DNA from: Nostoc sp. NOS(2021)
Lineage (GTDB): Bacteria > Cyanobacteriota > Cyanobacteriia > Cyanobacteriales > Nostocaceae
NCBI RefSeq assembly: GCF_017115025.1
Contig: NZ_JABXKM010000344.1
Coordinates: 1 to 64,000 of the forward strand
DNA length: 64,000 nucleotides
Direction of reading: 5' to 3'
The position numbers and the translations under genes were made by a program. Of this stretch, positions 55,278 to 63,889 are shown piece by piece. Below the pieces are notes generated by a model. That model worked only from the letters and a program-made list of their open reading frames with translations. It was not told the DNA's origin and did no database searches. Numbering within the stretch: the first letter of the stretch is position 1; each line of letters begins with the position of its first letter.

Positions 55278-55450
55278 GGGAGCATCTCACTTTTGTAAAA
55301 ACACACCTGCCCTGGCGAATGGAATTCGCGGCTATACAGACAAAACCCACCTGCGTGGGTTTCAAATTCTTTGAGTCCGCGTAGGCGGACTTCGTTTGTG
55401 TAGCCGCGATTTCTAATCGCCTAGTATATTTGCAAAGGTGAGATGCTCCC
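55278..55450. mobile_element. MITE-like element with 8-bp target duplication
   Basis: This 173-bp sequence has 22-bp terminal inverted repeats (GGGAGCATCTCACTTTTGTA start; 20 of 22 match) and is flanked on both sides by GATTGAAC, an 8-bp direct repeat and so a probable target-site duplication. Its interior contains ACCCACCTGCGTGGGT, GTCCGCGTAGGCGGAC and TTTGTGTAGCCGCGA, the same blocks as 19460-19605. A single terminus of the family lies at 61844-61865. No coding capacity. Confidence 0.85.
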
Positions 55451-55500
55451 GATTGAACTGCTAATATAGCTTTTACTGTCATCAATAATTACTGTTTTAA

Positions 55501-55914
55501 ATGAGTCACTACCAAAAGTTACTAAAAATTTCCACCACGGGCAAATCTTTTTACAACATCACTGCGAAAATTGAAGCGGCAGTTGCAGAGTCGGGAGTTG
55601 AAACTGGTCTTTGTACTCTATTTTTGCGCCACACTTCAGCCAGTTTAGTCATCCAAGAAAATGCTGATCCCGATGTTCTTGTGGATTTAGCTAACTTTAT
55701 GACGAAACTCGTGCCAGAATCGGAAAAATACATCCACGATGCAGAAGGCCCTGATGATATGCCGGCACACATTCGTACCGCACTCACCCACACTTCTGAA
55801 CATATCCCCATTAATCGTGGTCATCTGGTACTGGGAACTTGGCAGGGAATTTATATTTGGGAACATCGCCAGCGCAGTCATGTAAGAGAATTAGTTGTTC
55901 ACGTTTCTGGATAG
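55501..55914 (+). CDS. YjbQ family (UPF0047) protein
   Basis: The 137-residue protein matches the YjbQ/UPF0047 family, some members of which have thiamine-phosphate synthase activity. Conserved blocks are LFLRHTSASLVIQENADPDV, HDAEGPDDMPAHIRTALTHT and GHLVLGTWQGIYIWEHRQ; the histidines cluster as expected for a metal site. The physiological role is not settled. It stands alone, 50 bp after a MITE-like element. Confidence 0.9.
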   Translation: MSHYQKLLKISTTGKSFYNITAKIEAAVAESGVETGLCTLFLRHTSASLVIQENADPDVLVDLANFMTKLVPESEKYIHDAEGPDDMPAHIRTALTHTSEHIPINRGHLVLGTWQGIYIWEHRQRSHVRELVVHVSG

Positions 55915-56210
55915 AGATTTCTCAGGTTTCATTTATTCAAAGTGTAGCTTTGTAGAGTTTAAATACTCTGTTTATATTGCGTATTCTTTGGGTATAATAT
56001 TGTAAACTGCGCGGTGATATGCATTAAATAAATTTCGCCGTGATCACTTGATAATGAAAATTATTGAGGCAAAATTAACCAGAGACACACTAAATAATTC
56101 GTGTCAAATTGTAAATTTAAAAGTTAAGTTTATTTGTGATTATTTAATCATCTATTTGTTCCGATATAAACTAATATTTAGTGTAAGCTGCCTGGGCTAT
56201 TTCAATTACT

Positions 56211-56960
56211 ATGAAGCAAAAACTGACACCAACTCATACTTTCCAATTTATTGATGAAATATTTGCCCAGCAGTCTGTAAACTTATTGTCACTTAATCCC
56301 CACAAGACATTAATTACCAGTTTTGCAGAATTGGGAAATTTGATTGTTGAACAAAACACCGATATTAAACTCCTCACAACCCTTCAGGAAACTATCGAAT
56401 CCATAGTGTATACTCAGTTGCAAAATTTTCCAGAAAATATATTCTGGGATTTTGATTTTCTGGTAAGTAGTATGCTTAGGCAAGCTTTAATCGCAGATGA
56501 GGGCGCTATTACTTTTTTAAAAGTTTTTGGCGAAAAGATGGTTTCTCTGACAGAGATGTTCGGAAATAAAACAGAAATGCGCTTCCGTTACGTTCACGAT
56601 TTTATGTATGGATTTGAGTGGGCAAGATGGGTACAAAAAGAGCCACAAAAACGCGCACATATAGAGCCTTTTAGTCTGGTTTTTTTGGATTATTTGCTCG
56701 TCAAAGGGAAGGAACTTTTACAACGTATTAGTCATGGTCAGATCACATCTTATAAACTATGTGATACCGGTTACCGCAATCCCTTCACATTTTCTCGTGA
56801 ACCAGAAGATGAATACCGTCTGCTAACTTGTCTTGCTGAAGAACAACTTATCCCAGTGGCAGTGTGGAACTGGAATGCTAGCCCTGTATGGAACAAACCT
56901 TTCCAAGAAATGCGCCAGCAATTAGCATTAAAATTAAATATTCAACCACAGAGACACTGA
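56211..56960 (+). CDS. conserved hypothetical protein
   Basis: The 249-residue cytoplasmic protein has no motif I can name. It is predicted mainly helical, with an aromatic-rich middle (MRFRYVHDFMYGFEWARWVQ) and EPFSLVFLDYLLVKGKELLQ. Its C-terminal YRNPFTFSREPEDEYRLL and PVAVWNWNASPVWNKPF are Trp-rich. Codon use is like its neighbours. The frame is complete and of normal gene-like composition, so it is very likely real. Confidence 0.75.
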   Translation: MKQKLTPTHTFQFIDEIFAQQSVNLLSLNPHKTLITSFAELGNLIVEQNTDIKLLTTLQETIESIVYTQLQNFPENIFWDFDFLVSSMLRQALIADEGAITFLKVFGEKMVSLTEMFGNKTEMRFRYVHDFMYGFEWARWVQKEPQKRAHIEPFSLVFLDYLLVKGKELLQRISHGQITSYKLCDTGYRNPFTFSREPEDEYRLLTCLAEEQLIPVAVWNWNASPVWNKPFQEMRQQLALKLNIQPQRH

Positions 56961-57049
56961 TAATAAATTCTAAACTCAAAAATGGAACCCTTTAAAAGGC
57001 AAGTATTGAGCTACTTGCTGCATACAAAATAATTGCCTGGAAATATAGT

Positions 57050-57859
57050 ATGAAAATTGCTGATTTAATTACTTGGTTTGAAGCATGGGCAAATCCCGCT
57101 TGGTGTGAAAGCTGGGATAATTGTGGCTGGCAGATTGAACCAGGAGTTTTGCAGGAAAAAGCACGGGTTTTGGTGTGTTTGACACCGACTTTGGCAGTAA
57201 TGCAAGAAGCGATCGCTCTTAATGCTAATCTGATATTTGCCCATCATCCCTTAATTTTTAATCCTCTCAAATCTTTACGCACTGGTGAAGCGATCGCCGA
57301 AATGGTACGGTTAGCCTTTACCCACAATATTGGTATTTATACTGCCCACACGAATTTCGACCAAGTGCAGGATGGTACTGCTGACGTTTTGGCTCAGATT
57401 TTAGAACTCAAAGAAGTTACTCCCATAGTACCTACACAAGCAGGATTAGGATATGGTCGTGTTGGTTTGCTAGAGCCGTTTCTGACATTACAGGAATTAC
57501 TCGCGACAATTCAAACCCGACTTGCTACCCCTAATTTGATTTTTTCCCCAACTGCTGATTTACAACAAACAATTTCACGAGTTGCTGTTTTGGGTGGTTC
57601 GGGGGCTAGTTACATTTCAGCTGTCGCCAAAACTGGTGCGACAGCTTATCTGACTTCTGATTGTAAATTCCATCAGTTTCAAGAAAGCCGCGATGCCTAC
57701 GGCGGGCTGGGCCTACGCAGTCTCATTTTAATCGATGCCGGACATTACGCTACCGAACGTCCAGCTTGCGATCGCTTGGTGCAAAAATTCCAGTCCTTAA
57801 ACCTAGACTGGGTGCAATTAAGTCAAAAAGATGAAGATTTCCGCCAGTTTTTTGCTTGA
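57050..57859 (+). CDS. NIF3-like dinuclear metal-centre protein
   Basis: The 269-residue protein belongs to the NIF3/DUF34 family, which forms toroid hexamers with a dinuclear metal site; members have been linked to GTP cyclohydrolase 1 type 2 activity but the role is unsettled. Metal ligands are visible in FAHHPLIF, IYTAHTNFDQ and LIDAGHYATE; the N-terminal WCESWDNCGWQI is typical. A dispersed repeat at 57690-57718 adds a DAYGGLGLRS-type segment between the conserved KFHQFQESR and LIDAG without breaking the frame. The insertion is close to the metal site, so its effect on function is open. Confidence 0.9.
   Translation: MKIADLITWFEAWANPAWCESWDNCGWQIEPGVLQEKARVLVCLTPTLAVMQEAIALNANLIFAHHPLIFNPLKSLRTGEAIAEMVRLAFTHNIGIYTAHTNFDQVQDGTADVLAQILELKEVTPIVPTQAGLGYGRVGLLEPFLTLQELLATIQTRLATPNLIFSPTADLQQTISRVAVLGGSGASYISAVAKTGATAYLTSDCKFHQFQESRDAYGGLGLRSLILIDAGHYATERPACDRLVQKFQSLNLDWVQLSQKDEDFRQFFA
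57690..57718 (+). repeat. dispersed repeat inside the NIF3 gene
   Basis: GCGATGCCTACGGCGGGCTG followed by GGCCTACGC is a copy of the ~30-bp repeat. It stays in frame and reads RDAYGGLGLR. Confidence 0.75.
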
Positions 57860-58162
57860 TTGCTGATGTTTCACTATATTTTTTGGATACTTGCCTAAAA
57901 GTTTCTCTATGTTTTAATATTGTTAAATCATGTGCCTTTTCAATATCAGTGCTAAAAAGTTTGGCAACCATCTATCTGCGTATATTAATAGATAGACGTA
58001 CCTAGAGCTAATATTGTGACCCCTTATTGTGATGCTATTGTGATGCAAATCACTAATTACGTGTAATGATAATCACATGATATTCATGTTCCATATCAAT
58101 TAGTAGCAGAGGAAAATGTTCCACACTTGAGGTAACAAATTGTTTACTCTGCCCTAATTAAG
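57860..58162. other. intergenic region, AT-rich
   Basis: This 303-bp gap shows no gene. Repeats of the TGTGATG type (58013-58045) sit before the next gene and may be regulatory, but I cannot assign a factor. Confidence 0.4.
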
Positions 58163-58381
58163 ATGATTCGCACACTCGTTGAATCTGCCTTCCAAACTGG
58201 ATATCTTAGTGTTGAATCTGAGGGTTTACTCCATCAAGTGCTAGCCACTAAATGCTGGAAGGAAGAGGATTTGTCAGCCCTGGCAGCCCTATACAATGCA
58301 GTTCGCGCCGGCCAAATTAAACGAGAAGCGTCCTCGTCGAATGTGCTTATGGAATTTCCCCTACCCTATAAATCTTGCTGA
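58163..58381 (+). CDS. small conserved cyanobacterial protein
   Basis: The 72-residue product begins MIRTLVESAFQTGYLSVESE and continues GLLHQVLATKCW. Small proteins with this start are conserved in cyanobacteria but have no assigned role. The residues are mostly helical and charged at the end (AGQIKREASSSN). The end departs from the helical pattern (MEFPLPYKSC), so the C-terminus may be altered. No partner gene is nearby. Confidence 0.65.
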   Translation: MIRTLVESAFQTGYLSVESEGLLHQVLATKCWKEEDLSALAALYNAVRAGQIKREASSSNVLMEFPLPYKSC

Positions 58382-58984
58382 TACTCCCACAGAAGATGGG
58401 GGACAGGGGCAATTTTCTCTCTTCTTTGCCTCTTTTGCCTCTTCCCCCGACTCCGTTGCCTTTTTCTTAGTCATAAACAGGCAAAAACCTTAAAAACTCA
58501 AAACTCTTTGGGTGTTGTTGTTGAAAACCATCAAGGTCAGCAAGAGAATGAGTTAAGATCAGATACACATGGGTAAAAGTAAAGCCAAGTCCCCGGACTT
58601 CCCAGTAATGCCAATGAGTAAAAGTAGGCAAGTTAAACAACCGCAATCAACGATTTTTTTGGAGTATTCTTTATTACATAATGGTAAGAATGACTCACCA
58701 ACAAATATAAACCTGGTTAGGACAGGTACCGAATTGTTTGACTTCTATGAAGCAGACATTCCCTAGAATGAGCCGGAGGGAGATTGAGTTCATTGGTACA
58801 GCAACCATTGATTTATGACCCAACATTTCCCGATATTTTGACAACTAAAGCAAATGTTAGGATTGGGTCATGAAGCGTACTTGTTCTGAACCGTGAAATT
58901 AACCTCTTAAAGGTGTAATGTAAAGGGGTAGAACCCAGATTTTGACAGGTTTAACTACGTTGTTTAAAAAGGCAGAAACAGTAC
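58382..58984. other. intergenic region
   Basis: No gene is firmly supported in 603 bp. A short frame at 58569-58766 lacks a ribosome binding site and any recognisable feature. The region just before 58985 should hold the promoter of the next gene. Confidence 0.4.
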
Positions 58985-59296
58985 ATGCTACACCGCAAGA
59001 TTTATCAACTGTGTTGCGATGGGCGCGAGGTATGTGTTTTCTTGCGGGACCAGCAACGCTGGATTGAACGCGCCCGCATCATCGACATAGAGGGAGATTT
59101 AGTGACCCTACGCTATGAAACAGAAGAAGAGGACGAAGTTTGTTCTTGGGAAGAAATGGTTCGCCTCGAGAGCATTGGTGCTGTAACGCAAAAATTGGCT
59201 TCAGTACCACGCGGTAATGTGGAACCTTTGATGACTGAAGATTGTCCCGAAGCTGAACGCATCCACAACCGTTACACTGACTCGAATCCAGAATAA
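58985..59296 (+). CDS. conserved cyanobacterial protein, DUF6679-like
   Basis: This 103-residue acidic protein starts MLHRKIYQLCCDGREVCVFL and has RWIERARIIDIEGDLVTLRY then EEMVRLESIGAVTQKLAS. It appears to be a small SH3-like or Sm-like barrel followed by a helix. It is well conserved in cyanobacteria, and I believe it corresponds to the DUF6679 family, though that name is from memory. Function is unknown. It faces the convergent beta-CASP gene at 59416. Confidence 0.75.
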   Translation: MLHRKIYQLCCDGREVCVFLRDQQRWIERARIIDIEGDLVTLRYETEEEDEVCSWEEMVRLESIGAVTQKLASVPRGNVEPLMTEDCPEAERIHNRYTDSNPE

Positions 59297-59415
59297 TCAG
59301 TCATTAGTCATTAGTGAGCCAGCGCGGTCTTGGGGGTTTCCCCCATGAGCGACTGGCGAACCGGTAAGGGTCATTAGTCATTAGTTAAAAATGACAAAGG
59401 GCACCGGACTAATGA

Positions 59416-61083
59416 CTATTGGCTATCATTCAAACCTTCAAAAGCAGGACAGTAACCTTCTAGAGTTACCTTAAAGTTATACAACGGGGAAGCTGGATTC
59501 CAACACCGCTGCCCCCTTTGATGTCGGCAAGTACCACAACAGTCTACATCCGTCCATGTATAGCGATCGCTATTTTGGTTGAGCAGTTCTCGTTGAGACA
59601 ATCCCCTTAATACTAGTTCTTCCCCTTGCCAACGAGCTTCGATTAAACCAGTATCGGCAAATTGCCGCCAACGCGGATCAGCAGTAATCACATCGGGTAG
59701 GGTGATTGTGATTACTGTTCCCAACTCTGTCAGTTCGCCTTCGTAGTTAGTTTCTGGCGCTGCCGGTTGTAAAAATGTATCGCCGATGGGCAGTTCTACT
59801 AAGGTGTCAGCCGCCGGGGAATGTACATGGTAGCGGTTTTGCAACTCCTCTAAGCTAGTCAGGTCTGCCAAGTAGGCAGGAGAACCGTGGACAAAAATCA
59901 CGTGCTGGGGTCGCAAATTATGAATTAGCTGCGTAGTACCAGGGCCATCACTATGTTGAGCCAGGAGATAGGTTTCGATAGTGGTGGGTGCTAAATATTC
60001 TTTGTTAACTTTTATATCAATTTTTTCTGGTACGAGGATCAGCCAAGGGCCTGTGTCTAGTTGGCAGTGTTCACCTAAATCAGATGTAGAGTCGGTAAGG
60101 ACTATACAAGGTGACTTGCCCACAATGGGACGATGTTCTGGTTGTAAACGACGCACGCGGGGACGCACCCGTTCATCCCAAAACAAGGGTTGATGGCGGG
60201 CGAAGTTCTGCACGGATGGGGGAAGGTGGGGTAGCAGTTCTAGGTACGCATCACACCCAGTGGCGACAGCACCATCTACCCAAATATCCAAATCTCGTCC
60301 GGTGAAGTGGTGATGAGACCGTAAGAGCATTAATAATTCTTGACCCAGCCCTAAAGCTGGGGTGGGAAGAATTACAGAACAATGGTCGGCGATCGCCCGA
60401 TTAATTCGCTCTGCTAGTTGATTTTCTTGGTTGCGGCGGTGAGGATGACGGGATGTGCCATAACTGCCTTCAATGATCAGCACATCCAAGTCTAATCCTC
60501 GCAATTCCTCTAAACGCAAACCTTCTACCAATCGGGAGTTTGACAGGAAAAAGTCACCTGTATACAGTAGCTTGTAAGTACGCTGCTGCGTGGTGTAGGT
60601 AAGTAGAATTGCCACTGCCCCTGGTAGATGCCCTGCGGGAAATAATTCTGCTACCAGACCCTCTTGGAATTCCACAGGCGATCGCAATGGCAAGGCATGA
60701 CAAAATTGGGAAATTTCCTCACGGTCTTGGTCTAGCCAATTCAGCGGCAGTAACTTGCTGGTTACTTCGCTGCCATAAATAGGTAACTTTGGAAAAGCTT
60801 TATGCAGTGCCAGTAAGCCTCTGGCGTGATCTGGGTGGGCGTGACTAATCAAAACTAAATCTGCTGGTAGGGGCGAACTCGCTCCACGTACCGACTTCGT
60901 AAGCCCTTTCGCCAGTGATGAAATATCCTCCAAACCACAATCCAACAAGATGCGGTGTGGGCCCATCTTCACCAATAAACACACGCCCTCATTGTCATGC
61001 TGGACACTATAGGGCAAACATTCTAATTCACTACCCGCTTCCGCAGCATCTACGCGAGAGGATGCCGACAGATTATCCCTCAT
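59416..61083 (-). CDS. beta-CASP metallo-beta-lactamase-fold nuclease
   Basis: The 555-residue protein has the metallo-beta-lactamase fold with a complete ligand set: VLISHAHPDHARG (near residue 80), PAGHLPGAVAILL and YTGDFFLSNSRL. The beta-CASP insert follows, with the nucleic-acid site IIEGSYGTSRHPHR and later IVLTDSTSD and FVHGSPAYLADL. A cysteine-rich tail (CCGTCRHQRGQRC) near residue 520-535 may bind zinc. It belongs to the RNA-processing exonuclease/CPSF-like group that includes RNase J and KH-less relatives. ATG at 61083 has GGGGAGGAAG upstream. Confidence 0.88.
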   Translation of the reverse strand: MRDNLSASSRVDAAEAGSELECLPYSVQHDNEGVCLLVKMGPHRILLDCGLEDISSLAKGLTKSVRGASSPLPADLVLISHAHPDHARGLLALHKAFPKLPIYGSEVTSKLLPLNWLDQDREEISQFCHALPLRSPVEFQEGLVAELFPAGHLPGAVAILLTYTTQQRTYKLLYTGDFFLSNSRLVEGLRLEELRGLDLDVLIIEGSYGTSRHPHRRNQENQLAERINRAIADHCSVILPTPALGLGQELLMLLRSHHHFTGRDLDIWVDGAVATGCDAYLELLPHLPPSVQNFARHQPLFWDERVRPRVRRLQPEHRPIVGKSPCIVLTDSTSDLGEHCQLDTGPWLILVPEKIDIKVNKEYLAPTTIETYLLAQHSDGPGTTQLIHNLRPQHVIFVHGSPAYLADLTSLEELQNRYHVHSPAADTLVELPIGDTFLQPAAPETNYEGELTELGTVITITLPDVITADPRWRQFADTGLIEARWQGEELVLRGLSQRELLNQNSDRYTWTDVDCCGTCRHQRGQRCWNPASPLYNFKVTLEGYCPAFEGLNDSQ

Positions 61084-61384
61084 GCTTCCTCCCCTCAAAC
61101 CTCATCATCATCGACATATCCCAAAAGCCAAAAGTTACACAGATTTTGGTTTTGTGACTTAGGGGTAAGTTTTATCGTGCGCCCCTACACCCTGAGAATA
61201 CGGATTTTTGATTGGGGAGGACGCCTCCACCGAACCCGCACTGGTTCGGAAAGGTGGGCTAACGAGAAGCCATCAAACTAGGAGCTAAAGGAGTTTGGCT
61301 CTTGTTTATTTTCCCTTTGCAAGTTCTGAGCTATCTTAGCCAACTCACCCTACGGGAAGTCGCCCAAGTGTCTACAGACCTCTT
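61084..61384. other. intergenic region
   Basis: This 301-bp gap contains a GC-rich repeat (ACCGAACCCGCACTGGTTCG near 61218-61237) and no gene on either strand that I can support. Confidence 0.4.
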
Positions 61385-61507
61385 TCAATGTGCGGAGCCA
61401 TTGCCGTGATAGTTATCTGAATCATAGAATCCATTTTTCGTGCCAAAAAATAAGCACGAAAGCGTAAATATAACTGTTAATCCAGCTAGAATCAGCTTTA
61501 CATCCAT
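61385..61507 (-). CDS. 40-residue single-helix membrane protein
   Basis: ATG at 61507 opens a 40-codon frame ending at TGA 61385. The product has one membrane helix at the N-terminus (MDVKLILAGLTVIFTLSCLF) and a polar tail ending YDSDNYHGNGSAH. AAGGGA lies about ten bases upstream. The balance of a clean helix and a short conserved-looking tail is like the small subunits of thylakoid complexes. I cannot name it. It is too short for common gene finders. Confidence 0.55.
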   Translation of the reverse strand: MDVKLILAGLTVIFTLSCLFFGTKNGFYDSDNYHGNGSAH

Positions 61508-61570
61508 TAGTTTGCTGTCCCTTAACTCAAAGACTTTCCTATATTAATTTAGTGCTTCTGCAATCAAACG

Positions 61571-61693
61571 CAATCACTAGAAAATCTTTACTATGCTTAT
61601 GTGGATTGGGCAATAGGTAAATTTACCGCAATCAGTCAGATTGTAGAACCTTTCGGTCAACCTGTCTATCCATCTAGACGTAAACCAATATGA
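61571..61693 (+). pseudogene. possible C-terminal gene relic
   Basis: A 40-codon stretch reads QSLENLYYAYVDWAIGKFTA, then ISQIVEPFGQPVYPSRRKPI and a stop at 61691-61693. It has the composition of a real protein C-terminus but no start or upstream frame. It may be the end of a lost gene. A dispersed repeat follows at 61700. Confidence 0.35.
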
Positions 61694-61699
61694 ATGAGT

Positions 61700-61729
61700 G
61701 CGATGTCTACGACGGGCTACGCCTACGCA
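61700..61729 (+). repeat. dispersed ~30-bp repeat
   Basis: GCGATGTCTACGACGGGCTA and the following CGCCTACGCA form another copy of the dispersed repeat. It lies seven bases after the stop of the relic. Confidence 0.7.
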
Positions 61730-61843
61730 ATCCTCTACAGCCCGTACAAATCTTCATCTAGAATCTGCTGAATCGAAAAAGGACGCTGCGCGAAGGGAGA
61801 AGCAACTGGCTAGCGAATTCCATTCGCTAGCTCTAGGGATATT

Positions 61844-61865
61844 TTTACAAAAGTGAGATGCACCC
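61844..61865. repeat. single terminus of the 55278-type element
   Basis: The complement of this sequence starts GGGTGCATCTCACTTTTGTA, a near match to the termini of the MITE-like element at 55278-55450. No second terminus was found close by, so it is a fragment. It ends one base before the rpiA stop. Confidence 0.6.
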
Positions 61866-61866
61866 T

Positions 61867-62577
61867 TTACAGTCGCCGCACTAATGGCTGACCATCTTTG
61901 ACTTCACCAATCAAAACTAAATCGACACAGTTAACGAAAATACCATTTTCCAGAACGCCGGGAATATTATTCAATGTCTTTTCTAGGCTGATTGGATCTT
62001 CAATAGAGTCAAATCTGACATCTAAGACAAAGTTACCTTGGTCAGTGATCACTGGGCCAGCCTTTCTTACACCCATACGAAGTTCTGGTTTGCCACCGAG
62101 TTTTTTGATGGCATTGGTTACAGGAGTAATTGCCATTGGAATCACTTCCACAGGCACAGGGAAACTAGAACCCAAGCGGTCTACTAACTTACCACTATCT
62201 ACCACGACGATGAACTGTTCTGCTAGGTAATCTACGACTTTTTCGCGGGTATGTGCTGCACCACCGCCTTTAATCAAATTCTTCTGCGGATCGACTTCAT
62301 CAGCCCCATCAATGGCAATATCGATGTGGTCGATAGCGTCTAAGGTGGCGAGAGGGACACCGTACTGCTTCGCCAGCACTTCTGACTGAAACGAGGTGGG
62401 TATCCCAATGATATCTTTGAGTTCACCAGACTTGAGGCGATCGCCTAAAAACTGAATCGTATATGCTGTAGTTGACCCCGTACCCAACCCCACAATCGAA
62501 CCCGACTTTACCAGGGCTGCGGCGGCTTTGCCAACTTCTTGCTTCATCAACTTTACGGGATCTGCTGCTGCGGTCAT
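61867..62577 (-). CDS. rpiA: ribose-5-phosphate isomerase A
   Basis: RpiA interconverts ribose-5-phosphate and ribulose-5-phosphate in the Calvin cycle and pentose phosphate pathway. Motifs are [38 protein letters not shown] with GGAAHTREK as the active-site loop, and FILDVRF-like [17 protein letters not shown] at 62577 has AGGAG eight bases upstream; the longer frame to 62688 has no such site. At 236 residues the length is normal. It is divergent from the 62849 gene. Confidence 0.95.
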   Translation of the reverse strand: MTAAADPVKLMKQEVGKAAAALVKSGSIVGLGTGSTTAYTIQFLGDRLKSGELKDIIGIPTSFQSEVLAKQYGVPLATLDAIDHIDIAIDGADEVDPQKNLIKGGGAAHTREKVVDYLAEQFIVVVDSGKLVDRLGSSFPVPVEVIPMAITPVTNAIKKLGGKPELRMGVRKAGPVITDQGNFVLDVRFDSIEDPISLEKTLNNIPGVLENGIFVNCVDLVLIGEVKDGQPLVRRL

Positions 62578-62848
62578 TGCCAAAACTCCTGAAAAACTGA
62601 CTATAGTCCATAGTAATGGGCAGATAACGCTAAAAGATGAAAGGTAAAAAATATAGAAGTAAGCGGTGAAGCTACTTGTGGAGAACAAGGATTTAAATTA
62701 GTTGAACAGACCAAGCTTGATGTTGTCTTAGCAGATTTATTACTACTCAAAGACGTATTGACAAAATCGCGTTGCTCCCCTACATAACTAGCAACTTGAG
62801 TTACTAACAGAAATGCTACGAATGTATGATTAACTGTACTAAGTAATT

Positions 62849-63889
62849 ATGGTTGTTTTAGCTAACAAAATTATGAGATTTTTCAATTTTTGTCAGATCA
62901 GCCTGCCACTGATCAGCTTTGCATTGCTAGGGTGCATCGCCCCAAAAGCTAATGCAGCACTTTTAGCGGGGAGTTATTATAATAACTCCGTTCTGGGCTA
63001 CGACGAAAAAACGGGAGAATTCATTGATGACTTCGTTCCTTCAGGTAGTGGCGGACTACAGGGACCAACTGGTTTAACTATTGGACCCGATAAAAATCTG
63101 TATGTTAGTAGTATTTTGAGCGGTAGCGTCCAACGTTACGACGGGAAAACAGGGAATTTCATTAGTACTTTTGTTCCTTCAGGTAGTGGTGGACTAGATA
63201 CACCTGAAGACTTGGTTTTTGGGCCTGACAGCAACCTCTACGTTACCAGTATTAACAGCCGCACTAGTAATAGTGTTCTACGCTACAACGGGCAAACCGG
63301 AGCATTTATCAATGCCTTTGTCCCCTCAGGTAGGGGCGGACTCAGTGCGCCTTTTGGTTTGAGCTTTGGTTCAGATGGGAACCTCTACGTCAGTAGTACT
63401 CTTACTGATAGTATTTTAAGGTACAACGGGCAAACCGGAGCTTTTATCGACACTTTTGCAACAGAGAAAAAAGGGTCAGGACCTGGTGGCTTAACCTTTG
63501 GACCAGACGGCAATCTCTACGTCGCTAACTTTGAGACTAGCAATATTTCTCGCTTTAACGGTAAGACAGGAGCCTTTATCGACACTTTTATCCCAGCTGG
63601 CACTGGCGGACTCAATGATCCTGTCAAGCCAATCTTCGGTCCCGACGGAAACCTTTATGTTAGTGGTTTAATTAGTAACAACGTGTTGCGTTACGACGGC
63701 AAGACAGGAGCTTTTATTGACAACTTTATCCCTAACGGTCGAGGTGGGTTGAAGGGGGCTGGCTTTTTGGCTTTCACTGAAGACAGCACTCTTATTCCTG
63801 AACCTAGAATGGGGCTAGCTGTGTTGGCACTTGGTGCTGCGCTAGGAGCAAGCAAGCTACTTAGGCGTAAGCAGAAAGCCACATCATAA
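62849..63889 (+). CDS. secreted beta-propeller protein with PEP-CTERM-like tail
   Basis: The 346-residue product begins with a signal peptide (LPLISFALLGCIAPKANA). Six repeats of about 47 residues follow, each with YNGQTGAFIDTFVPSG, then GGL and FGPDGNLYVSS; this is an NHL-like or SMP-30-like beta-propeller. The C-terminus is IPEPRMGLAVLALGAALGAS then KLLRRKQ: a PEP motif, one membrane helix and a basic end. That is the PEP-CTERM exosortase sorting signal. It is therefore likely sorted by exosortase and surface-bound or released. Starts at 62849 or 62873 are both possible. Confidence 0.85.
   Translation: MVVLANKIMRFFNFCQISLPLISFALLGCIAPKANAALLAGSYYNNSVLGYDEKTGEFIDDFVPSGSGGLQGPTGLTIGPDKNLYVSSILSGSVQRYDGKTGNFISTFVPSGSGGLDTPEDLVFGPDSNLYVTSINSRTSNSVLRYNGQTGAFINAFVPSGRGGLSAPFGLSFGSDGNLYVSSTLTDSILRYNGQTGAFIDTFATEKKGSGPGGLTFGPDGNLYVANFETSNISRFNGKTGAFIDTFIPAGTGGLNDPVKPIFGPDGNLYVSGLISNNVLRYDGKTGAFIDNFIPNGRGGLKGAGFLAFTEDSTLIPEPRMGLAVLALGAALGASKLLRRKQKATS

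Noticed and set aside
56048-56254. 68-codon plus-strand frame
   Set aside because: It overlaps the start of the 56211 gene in another frame, is AT-rich and has no recognisable feature.
58569-58766. 65-codon plus-strand frame
   Set aside because: No ribosome binding site, no domain and odd composition. It is kept only as a mention in the intergenic entry.
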